DNA of 5,765 bases from Candidatus Brocadiia bacterium. GTDB lineage: Bacteria; Planctomycetota; MHYJ01; JACQXL01. This document shows, piece after piece, positions 1 through 5,765 of the stretch; within the stretch, counting starts at the first letter, position 1; each line of letters opens with the position of its first letter. A program made the translations under genes and the position numbers. The DNA lies in assembly GCA_020062035.1 (NCBI GenBank), contig JAGUXD010000073.1, positions 1 through 5,765 on the forward strand, in the 5' to 3' direction. The notes below the pieces were generated by a model. It was not told the origin of the DNA. It did not search any database and saw nothing but the letters and a program-made list of their open reading frames with translations.

Positions 1-7
1 ACTTATT

Positions 8-21
8 AGGACAATAGTCCT
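8..21. repeat. Short inverted repeat AGGAC-AATA-GTCCT
   Basis: AGGAC (8-12) and GTCCT (17-21) are perfect inverted arms separated by AATA. The element overlaps the -12 half of the sigma-54-like promoter on the minus strand. It could be an operator or a small hairpin; neither is shown. There is no T-run on either side, so a terminator is unlikely. Confidence 0.35.
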
Positions 22-27
22 GCCAAA
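9..27 (-). promoter_or_regulatory. Candidate sigma-54 (-24/-12) promoter reading out of the left edge
   Basis: Read on the minus strand, the site is TTTGGCAGGACTATTGTCC. Against the known sigma-54 consensus TGGCACG-N4-TTGCW it keeps TGGCA, the following G after one mismatch, the four-base spacer and TTG. The -24 GG is present, but the -12 dinucleotide is GT where GC is expected. The spacing between the two elements is exactly the required ten bases. The start point would lie just past position 1, outside the window, so the controlled gene would be the next minus-strand gene to the left. No activator site is visible, and an AT-rich stretch precedes the site. The mismatch at -12 keeps confidence low. 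Confidence 0.33.
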
Positions 28-38
28 GTAGGATAACC

Positions 39-53
39 CCTTAATTTATAAGG
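39..53. repeat. Small AT-rich inverted repeat
   Basis: CCTTA (39-43), ATTTA (44-48) and TAAGG (49-53) form a 5-bp inverted repeat with a 5-nt loop. It overlaps a second short inverted repeat, ATAAG-GA-CTTAT (48-59), and GATAA (32-36) is mirrored by TTATC (56-60). The minus-strand TAA that closes the small repeat-peptide frame falls in this stretch. Such short AT-rich pairings can occur by chance, and no U-tract supports a terminator. Confidence 0.3.
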
Positions 54-342
54 ACTTATCACAAAATTCATAGAAGAGGTGGGGGGTAATCCCCCCTATG
101 CTACCAAGTACTACTTCAGGTTCACTTCCAAATCCGCTTCCAGGACTGTCTTCAGGTCTGCTTCCAACTCCACTTCCAGGACCGCTTATAGGTCTTGTTC
201 CAGGTCTGCTTATAGGACGACTCCCGGTTCCGCTTCCAGAACGCCTTCCGGGTCTGCTTCCAGGACGACTCCCGGTTCCACTTCCAGAACGCCTTCCTGG
301 TCTGCTTATAGGTGCGATTTCAAGACCGCTTTCAAGTTCCAT
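46..342 (-). CDS. Possible small Gly/Ser/Arg/Pro tetrapeptide-repeat polypeptide (doubtful)
   Basis: This is an open frame of 98 codons starting with ATG at 342-340, 19 nt after the stop of the large surface-protein gene on the same strand, and ending with TAA at 48-46. A purine run (AAGAGAGGA) directly abuts the ATG, which is closer than a usual ribosome binding site. A GTG at 393-391 in the same frame would extend it to 115 codons and overlap the upstream gene by 32 nt. The product starts MELESGLEIAP, then consists of four-residue units around SRPG/SGTG/SRPI, and ends in a short non-repeat tail (PHLFYEFCDKSL). It has no signal peptide, membrane segment or known domain that I recognise. The frame is open mainly because the DNA under it has a 12-bp period, and the opposite strand is equally open, so the open frame is weak evidence. 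The alternative is an untranslated 3' minisatellite, which I think more likely. Confidence 0.2.
   Translation of the reverse strand: MELESGLEIAPISRPGRRSGSGTGSRPGSRPGRRSGSGTGSRPISRPGTRPISGPGSGVGSRPEDSPGSGFGSEPEVVLGSIGGITPHLFYEFCDKSL
81..96. other. Perfect G6/C6 hairpin with 4-nt loop
   Basis: GGGGGG (81-86), TAAT (87-90) and CCCCCC (91-96) form a perfect six-pair all-GC stem with a tetraloop. It lies between the 12-bp array and the left-edge AT-rich stretch. Neither strand has a run of T directly after the stem, so it does not match a classical intrinsic terminator. It could still stabilise or pause the 3' end of a minus-strand transcript from the large gene. That role is inference; the pairing itself is plain in the sequence. 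Confidence 0.6.
112..339. repeat. Degenerate 12-bp tandem repeat array, about 19 units
   Basis: Units of exactly 12 bp run without insertions or deletions; the plus-strand consensus is GCTTCCAGGTCT. Examples are 184-195, 196-207, 244-255 and 256-267. A variant beginning GCTTATAGG occurs at 184, 208 and 304. The edge units (112-123, 316-339) are the most diverged, as expected for a tandem array that grows in its middle. Unit positions 2, 3 and 11 are almost invariant, while positions 1, 9, 10 and 12 vary most. Depending on frame the units read as SRPG-type (minus strand), LPGL-type (plus) or SASRT/SAYRT-type (plus) tetrapeptides. The array lies 22 nt downstream of the stop codon of the large surface-protein gene, so in transcripts of that gene it would be 3' untranslated RNA unless the small frame is translated. 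Confidence 0.93.
208..303. repeat. 48-bp direct duplication inside the 12-bp array
   Basis: Positions 208-255 and 256-303 are consecutive copies of a block of four 12-bp units. By direct comparison they differ at 4 of 48 positions: two adjacent changes in unit 1 (GCTTAT versus GCTTCC), one at the first base of unit 3 (G/A) and one in unit 4 (CCTTCCG versus CCTTCCT). Each block contains the distinctive unit ACTCCCGGTTCC. The similarity between blocks is well above that between neighbouring single units, so this is a second-order and more recent expansion. Confidence 0.9.
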
Positions 343-361
343 TCCTCTCTTATTACTCGTT

Positions 362-3300
362 TTAATACTTTGCACTGAGTCGGATGAAGCCACCTTTGAC
401 CTTATAGCCCCTGCCTAATGTGGTCAGGTCATCTGTGAAATCAACAAGGTTATAGCCGAAGCCGAACACGATGTTATCCGATATCTCCCTGTCTATCTCA
501 AAGACCGTACCTGTTCTCTTATCCTGTGCTAACTTGACTTCCAATACCCTGAATTCGGCTCCGACTGTCCATGAGGAGACGCGGTAATTCAGCCTGGTCG
601 CTATCAAACTTACATCTTTTGATAACTCAGGTAAATCGCTTACACTCTCTATATTTTTCCTGTAGGCGACCTTTTCCACGAGTGTGAATGCCCTACTGAG
701 GTCCATTGCGCCTTCTATGGCAAAGATTATCGCCTTCGTATCTGTGCTCAGTGTGCTCTGGGCCTGGGTGTTCTGGTCTTCTAAATAGTTGACCTTACCG
801 ATAAAGTTATATTTATCATATTTTACGGGTCTATAAGCAAAGGCGAGCCCTGTCTCGGCAAAGCGGGCCTCGGATACATTGGTGGATTTGTTCTTACTCT
901 CTGATAGATAACCTTTTAGAGTAATAGAGAGGTCTTCATTTGCCTGATAGAACAGACGATTTGCGGATAGATAGGTCTGTTTTTTATCAGCGGCTTTATC
1001 GGTTCTTAATTCTAATCGGGCGCTCATATGGATATAGCCAGGGATTCTTGAACGTTCTTTTTCCTTTGAATGACTGTTATATACGGCTTCTGTTGCCAGG
1101 CAGTCTCTTGACTGGACCAGACCTTGTAAATTATCTATCTGGCTTCTCTCGTAAGACCCGTTTAATAACCAATTATCTGTTGTAATAAAGGTGTAGTTGG
1201 TTCCGACCAGAGCGGATAGTTGTCCGTCTTCTGCGCCCTTTCGCTGCACAAACCTGTTCTCACGATAAACATCCATCCGCGATGAGACCTTCTCCTTCTC
1301 GCCAATTACGACACTCTGGGACTGTTGACCTGAGGCATCCTGCGTGATTTGATAGTTCGTATAGAGTGTCTTTTTGTCAGTGCCTTCATTGATACTGGTC
1401 GTAACGCCGAACATCGTAGCATGGCCCAGGCTGCCCATAGTTTGCTGGATATTGCCTGTTATTTTATCAGATAGTTTGAGATTAGCCCCTAAGGTCGTCT
1501 GGTTATTGGGCTTACCTTGTAATGCTAATTGTTCTTCACCAAAGACAGACATATCTTTATTCACATTGTAATCAGCCCTGAATGCGAGGTTATGTGATGC
1601 CTCATCTCGCAAGAGACCCGGGGTGATATATGGTTTAAGCGTATCCTGATAACGGTATTCTGCGCTGAGACGAACCGGGTCTTGAGCGTGAGATAATTGC
1701 ATTGTCAGGGACTGTGTCTGCGATGCACCAGCCGAAAGCCGGCTCGCCTCATTGCCACTCTCCAGTATTTTCTGGTTATCCAAACGGGTTAAGAAGGTAT
1801 CGTTATCAGTAAGTTTTGCCCCAATCTCTAATCCCATCTTTTCTGTGCCCTGCTGTGAGATTGTCGCATTCGTTGAGAAGCCCGGCTCGGTCCTTGCCAG
1901 ATACGCAGAGCCAACTATTTCTGCGGGCTTTTTGTTGAGCATCGCACCGATGTCTGTCGCTAACGTGAATTTGTAAGCCGAGCCATCCGCAGATTGAGAT
2001 GTGATAATAGGGGTGTATCTTAAACCACCGTCATAAGAAACATAGCCGGTCATAAGTTCACTCTCACTCTTGGCATAGTCCAATTTAGCATTCATCCATT
2101 TAGATAGTTTCGCGTTCAAATCCACGCCGATGAGCGTATAATCAGAAAGGTCTTTAGTTTCTTTGACATAAGTTGTACCGATGTTGATATTATTAAGTGT
2201 CTGGCTGGCGCGGAAACCCATTGCTTCTTCCTTGAAATCCCACCAGTGTTCGGGCTCGTATTCATAATCAACCACAAGGAATGTCGGATTGCCTTCTAAC
2301 AACTCATTGGAAATCAGAGTTGTTGAGGGTTTTACTGAATGTAGCGGTTTATTAAGGATAATCCTGCCTGAGGAATAATCTATCTCATAATCTTCATAGA
2401 GTTTGAGATTAGTAGTCTGAATGTTCATTCCGGTGATTTTGTCTCGGACTTCAATGGCTAATTTTTCCGAGCCCTCGCGGAGAGTTTTGTGTCTAAGATA
2501 ATAGAGCGAGCCGCCTGTGGCTCTAATCTCATCTCTTGATGCCATCTGATTTGCTTGTGCGATAAAGCCGTGAAGTGTCGTTTTGCTTCGGCGCCATTCC
2601 TGCGCTGGTTGGTCATAACCAACCTGCATTCCATATAAAGAGCGGTTGTATTGGGCTAATTCATTACCCGCCATATTGGTATGATAGTTGCCGAGCAGCG
2701 CCTTATAGCCCTTGCTGTGTTCCGCTGAGAAATATAATGGACCCTGGGTATTGAATGCCTCATCAACACGGGTTGACGAGTCCCCATACATCGGATAGAA
2801 CTTATCAGAATCCAGGAATCTAAAGAGATGTTTTTGGTCCACCCGTTTTGTATCTAAAGAGCCGGTGATATTCCACTTGTCTGTTTTTGCCTTGAGGTAT
2901 GCCGAGACTCTGACGTCCGCAAATGAGCCGTCCTTGTATCTAATATCATTCTTTGCCAACTCATCTAAGAAAAACTCCTCGCCTTCTCTCGTGTTAGAGC
3001 CCATCATTACATCTCCTAACAGAGTGAGCAAGAAGTATTCTTCCTTCTCGGGTCGCAGTTTGATATCTGAGGTGAAGAACCTTCTTTTGCCGTCTTTAGT
3101 AAGAACCTCAACAATTACCTGTTCCTCGGTTGTGGATAAATACAGGTCGGTCTCAAAGTATCCGTCCTCCTCCAAGGGCTTAAGTTTCATAATGTCAGGT
3201 GTTTTATCTGTTGAGATAATTACAGTATTCGTTGGATGGGTCGTGCCCCTGATATTATACATATAGCCCTCAACCGGAATTTTTTTCTCTCCTATGCCTC

Positions 3301-5764
3301 TGGTACCAGGGGCAGGCACGCTCACCAGAACTGCCTCTGGAGGTTTTTCCTTGATACCTAACAAACTCCCGACGGTTTTAGCCCACTTCTCTTTTACATC
3401 AAATGTGCCTTCTATGCTTCTATCCTCTCTTCGTTCTTTATCCTGTAGTAAAAGGACATAAAGATAGGTCTTATCCTTCTCTACTAATCTTCCGTCATCT
3501 GACTTTCCGTCCCAGACAATTGCTTTATCTATATCTTTTCTCGTGCCTGAAAAGGCCTTAAAAACACGATAGCCCTTTGGCGGGCTCCATTGTATCGTAT
3601 CCGGCCACTTGGGTCCTGCGGTCCCTTCCCTGAATATATCATCATCCCGAGCGGATTTCTCCAGATAACTAGTTTCCCGCCTCGGCGGGCTCGGCTCAAG
3701 AATATATAACTTCCATTGTTCTATAAAGGCGATGTAATTAAGACAAATCTTGAATCTAGCATTACTTACTAATCCGCCTGCACTAATCTGCATTATCTCA
3801 GGTGTCAATGCAATCTCTAATTCAGGGACAATCACAGGTCTTTCTGTGTCCCGCCTTACCGAACATTCCAGAACCGGCAACTGAACCGTTCCTTTGTATT
3901 CGGCTTCTCTTCCATTTATGTCTATGCATCTGATTTCTACCCGGTTATCATCTATGAATGTGAGTTCTTCCTTCCTGGCGTCTCCGTTCTTTAACTGGTA
4001 TTCAATCCCGTCCGGGCGGGATATTTTCACAGTGACGATGTCACTCGCTTCCTCCATCGGCGTTGTCCATTTCAACGGCACTAATTGTCCTGCTAATCTA
4101 ATCTCAGGCACCCCGTCTATCACCTTAATTTCTAGAATAATAAGGGATTTACTGACGAGCTTATCCGCTGAGACGCACACCCCAAAATTACATTTCTCCA
4201 GCCGACCCCCGCCCGTAAATCTCACTATCAACGGATGCGCTGTGGTAAAACTGGTATCCAGCGGCAAGGTCGTTGTATCTATCTTGAGTAATTTGGTCAC
4301 TGGTCTTATCCCAGCGATATGATATTTACCGTCCTTATCTGTAATCACGACAACCCCGTCTTCGGTTGTAATCTTGACATCAGAAACGCCTCTTTCACCT
4401 TCATCCTGGACACCATTACCGTTAGTATCGTTGAATACCTTACCGATGATAGTCGCATAATCAAAAAGGGCATCAGGCGAAACCCTGACCTTCACCTTAG
4501 CATTATTGGATATCTGGGTCGTAGACACAGATACATTGGCCGTATTCAGGTAATCACCGAACACGACCCCTGAACCGACCACTAATTGATAACGATAGAC
4601 GAGCGATGAATTCGCGAATAAAGTAATCGCTGGGAATTCTTTAGTAAGAAGAGTACCAGAAGGTGTAACTTTACTGGTCACTGACCCGCTAATCAATACA
4701 CTGGAGTCCTCTACGAATTTTAGGCCCGCGGGCAACGTATCTTTTAACCTCATTCCAGCAACAGTGATAGGAAGCGAGTTTTCTATCTTCACCTCGTAAG
4801 TAATAATATCTCCATACGAGACCTCAGCCCTATTAGCGGTCTTACTAATCTTCAATAGAGCGGCATTCGGGTCAACCGGGATGTCTATGGTCTGGAGCGT
4901 TCCTGGCTGGACAAATGCATCCCCACGAAATGTCTTGCTCGTTGGATTGGATGAATTAATTGTATCAGTAAATCCCTTCTGACTCCAGTCCAGCCGCCAT
5001 GTCTGTTGGGCAGTTGGGAAGTCATAGCCCGGTGCTGAAACAACTTCTAATTTATACCTCTTGGTCTCGCTTATAGCCCAACCAAATCCGAGAGGACCTA
5101 CCTTGTAGGTCTGGTAATCTATTTCTACTCCCTCTGGGTCTGCTGGATGCTCAGGAGAGATGGAGCCAGGGGGAGTATCTAACGCAACAATCCGCACTAC
5201 GGCTCCGACCACTACTTCCCCGGTTACGCTATCAAATACCCGACCTTTTGGGTCAACAAGATTTATCGGATATAGTAGACTCACTACTCCATCACACGAG
5301 ACCGATAGATTATGTATTCCTCTCGGTAACGGGTCCTTGGTCTCTATCTCATAATCACCATTACCATCTGCGACTGCCTCTCCGATATTCAAATCCAGAT
5401 GAGAGGCAATCTGTGCGAATACTCGTGCACCCGGCTTTGCCTTACCTTTTATCTTTATCTTACCTCCAACCGCTTTTATAGTTGTTGTAACAGCAGTATC
5501 TATATCAATATACTGCTCCTGTCCGGTTGCCAGTTGCGTCAGTTGTGGCACCTTCTCTGGTCCTGGTAATTCTTCCACCTGAATATTTATACTTGCACCG
5601 GGCTCATCACCTATAAATGGTGTAATTGTATTATGACCTTCTGCAAGTGCCTCGGTCACCGCGATCCGGTAATATCCGTCATCAGCATTTGAGGCCCCTC
5701 TGCCGATAATCTTCCCGGCAACATCTTTTAGAACTATTTCTTGACCATAAAAGCCCTGCGCCAC
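362..5764 (-). CDS. Giant multidomain surface protein (Ig/DUF11/SdrD_B/FlgD-like) with C-terminal outer-membrane beta-barrel; 5' end missing
   Basis: I see 1800 residues with the N-terminus cut by the window edge; the first codon is GTG (Val) in mid-domain, so no start or signal peptide is visible. Domains by visible residue: Ig-like 1-63 and 97-170; carboxypeptidase-regulatory-like 171-298 (DPKGRVFDSVTGE, then GYDFP); DUF11-like 300-430 (ISKTANRAEVSYGDIITYEV, DTLPAGLKF, LNTANVSV); SdrD B-like 436-530 with calcium-type loop NDTNGNGVQDEGE (445-457) and TDKDGKY (475-481); unassigned 531-645; FlgD-type Ig-like 645-790 with WDGKSDDG (751-758); Ig-like 826-905; then beta-barrel to the end, with YPMYGD (990-995), EGSEKLAIEVRD (1097-1108), YEDYEIDYSSGRI (1123-1135) and final GFIRLSAKY, an alternating strand ending in an aromatic residue. 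Known of such domains: they are extracellular or periplasmic beta-sandwiches. Inferred role: outer-membrane-anchored surface or assembly protein; no enzymatic motif or substrate is recognisable. The missing N-terminus should carry a Sec signal. The barrel call is strong; function is unknown. Confidence 0.93.
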   Translation of the reverse strand: MAQGFYGQEIVLKDVAGKIIGRGASNADDGYYRIAVTEALAEGHNTITPFIGDEPGASINIQVEELPGPEKVPQLTQLATGQEQYIDIDTAVTTTIKAVGGKIKIKGKAKPGARVFAQIASHLDLNIGEAVADGNGDYEIETKDPLPRGIHNLSVSCDGVVSLLYPINLVDPKGRVFDSVTGEVVVGAVVRIVALDTPPGSISPEHPADPEGVEIDYQTYKVGPLGFGWAISETKRYKLEVVSAPGYDFPTAQQTWRLDWSQKGFTDTINSSNPTSKTFRGDAFVQPGTLQTIDIPVDPNAALLKISKTANRAEVSYGDIITYEVKIENSLPITVAGMRLKDTLPAGLKFVEDSSVLISGSVTSKVTPSGTLLTKEFPAITLFANSSLVYRYQLVVGSGVVFGDYLNTANVSVSTTQISNNAKVKVRVSPDALFDYATIIGKVFNDTNGNGVQDEGERGVSDVKITTEDGVVVITDKDGKYHIAGIRPVTKLLKIDTTTLPLDTSFTTAHPLIVRFTGGGRLEKCNFGVCVSADKLVSKSLIILEIKVIDGVPEIRLAGQLVPLKWTTPMEEASDIVTVKISRPDGIEYQLKNGDARKEELTFIDDNRVEIRCIDINGREAEYKGTVQLPVLECSVRRDTERPVIVPELEIALTPEIMQISAGGLVSNARFKICLNYIAFIEQWKLYILEPSPPRRETSYLEKSARDDDIFREGTAGPKWPDTIQWSPPKGYRVFKAFSGTRKDIDKAIVWDGKSDDGRLVEKDKTYLYVLLLQDKERREDRSIEGTFDVKEKWAKTVGSLLGIKEKPPEAVLVSVPAPGTRGIGEKKIPVEGYMYNIRGTTHPTNTVIISTDKTPDIMKLKPLEEDGYFETDLYLSTTEEQVIVEVLTKDGKRRFFTSDIKLRPEKEEYFLLTLLGDVMMGSNTREGEEFFLDELAKNDIRYKDGSFADVRVSAYLKAKTDKWNITGSLDTKRVDQKHLFRFLDSDKFYPMYGDSSTRVDEAFNTQGPLYFSAEHSKGYKALLGNYHTNMAGNELAQYNRSLYGMQVGYDQPAQEWRRSKTTLHGFIAQANQMASRDEIRATGGSLYYLRHKTLREGSEKLAIEVRDKITGMNIQTTNLKLYEDYEIDYSSGRIILNKPLHSVKPSTTLISNELLEGNPTFLVVDYEYEPEHWWDFKEEAMGFRASQTLNNINIGTTYVKETKDLSDYTLIGVDLNAKLSKWMNAKLDYAKSESELMTGYVSYDGGLRYTPIITSQSADGSAYKFTLATDIGAMLNKKPAEIVGSAYLARTEPGFSTNATISQQGTEKMGLEIGAKLTDNDTFLTRLDNQKILESGNEASRLSAGASQTQSLTMQLSHAQDPVRLSAEYRYQDTLKPYITPGLLRDEASHNLAFRADYNVNKDMSVFGEEQLALQGKPNNQTTLGANLKLSDKITGNIQQTMGSLGHATMFGVTTSINEGTDKKTLYTNYQITQDASGQQSQSVVIGEKEKVSSRMDVYRENRFVQRKGAEDGQLSALVGTNYTFITTDNWLLNGSYERSQIDNLQGLVQSRDCLATEAVYNSHSKEKERSRIPGYIHMSARLELRTDKAADKKQTYLSANRLFYQANEDLSITLKGYLSESKNKSTNVSEARFAETGLAFAYRPVKYDKYNFIGKVNYLEDQNTQAQSTLSTDTKAIIFAIEGAMDLSRAFTLVEKVAYRKNIESVSDLPELSKDVSLIATRLNYRVSSWTVGAEFRVLEVKLAQDKRTGTVFEIDREISDNIVFGFGYNLVDFTDDLTTLGRGYKVKGGFIRLSAKY

Positions 5765-5765
5765 T

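Noticed and set aside
81..96. Rho-independent terminator
   Set aside because: The stem is strong, but neither strand has a following T-tract, so it is annotated only as a hairpin.
112..339. CRISPR array
   Set aside because: The 12-bp units abut directly with no unique spacers and are far shorter than CRISPR repeats.
79..378. Plus-strand frame with Ser/Arg/Thr repeats starting at GTG 79
   Set aside because: It starts in the G-run and is open for the same periodicity reason. The product has no recognisable features and overlaps the convergent gene.
362..393. Frameshift fusing the repeat frame to the large protein as its natural C-terminal tail
   Set aside because: The large protein already ends in a convincing barrel beta-signal-like strand with terminal Tyr followed at once by TAA, so no missing tail is implied.
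98..418. Plus-strand frame reading LPGL-type repeats into the large gene's 3' end
   Set aside because: It is open because of the 12-bp period, has no well-placed ribosome binding site (a G6/C6 hairpin sits before its ATG), and its end runs antisense over the barrel's last strand.
2865..3266. Plus-strand frame of 133 codons
   Set aside because: It is wholly antisense to the FlgD/Ig/barrel junction of the large gene. Its Ser/Leu-rich composition is typical of a complementary shadow, and no domain is visible.
3894..4322. Plus-strand frame of 142 codons
   Set aside because: It is antisense to the segment encoding the SdrD B-like domain and the unassigned region, with no ribosome binding site or family resemblance.
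5762..5764. GTG at the right edge as the true start of the large gene
   Set aside because: It lies inside an Ig-like domain with no signal peptide or visible ribosome binding site, and the frame runs to the window edge. The gene is truncated and the GTG is most likely an internal Val codon.

Overview
The window is almost entirely one very long minus-strand gene. It enters across the right edge with its start outside the window and ends with a TAA at 362-364. The visible 1800 codons encode an extracytoplasmic, multidomain protein. In order it has Ig-like and carboxypeptidase-regulatory-like beta-sandwich domains, a DUF11-type domain, an SdrD B-like calcium-loop domain, a FlgD-type Ig-like domain, a further Ig-like domain, and a C-terminal half of about 900 residues that looks like an outer-membrane beta-barrel. 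A barrel ending in a beta-signal-like C-terminus implies a Gram-negative (diderm) bacterium. The architecture, large size and moderate G+C resemble surface proteins of uncultured diderm lineages such as Omnitrophota or related candidate phyla, but this placement is an impression and not a proven assignment.

Layout, right to left in the direction of transcription. 5764-4871 holds two Ig-like domains and one carboxypeptidase-regulatory-like domain. 4867-4475 is the DUF11 domain. 4459-4175 is the SdrD B-like domain. 4174-3830 is an unassigned beta-rich segment. 3832-3395 is the FlgD-like domain. 3289-3050 is a third Ig-like domain. 3052-365 is the predicted barrel. Every long plus-strand frame under this gene looks like an antisense shadow.

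Positions 1-361, downstream of the gene, contain no confidently coding sequence. The main feature is a degenerate tandem array with a strict 12-bp period (112-339, about 19 units), including a recent 48-bp duplication (208-255 and 256-303). Because 12 is a multiple of 3, the array stays open in several frames. One of these, minus strand 46-342, begins 19 nt after the stop of the large gene and would encode a Gly/Ser/Arg/Pro tetrapeptide-repeat polypeptide; it is listed as a weak candidate only. Left of the array are a G6/C6 hairpin (81-96), small AT-rich inverted repeats, and a sequence at 9-27 that resembles a sigma-54 -24/-12 promoter on the minus strand, which would drive a gene just beyond the left edge.

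No RNA genes, insertion sequences, CRISPR arrays or defence/toxin modules are visible. The most interesting points are the giant chimeric barrel protein and the codon-phased 12-bp array behind it.
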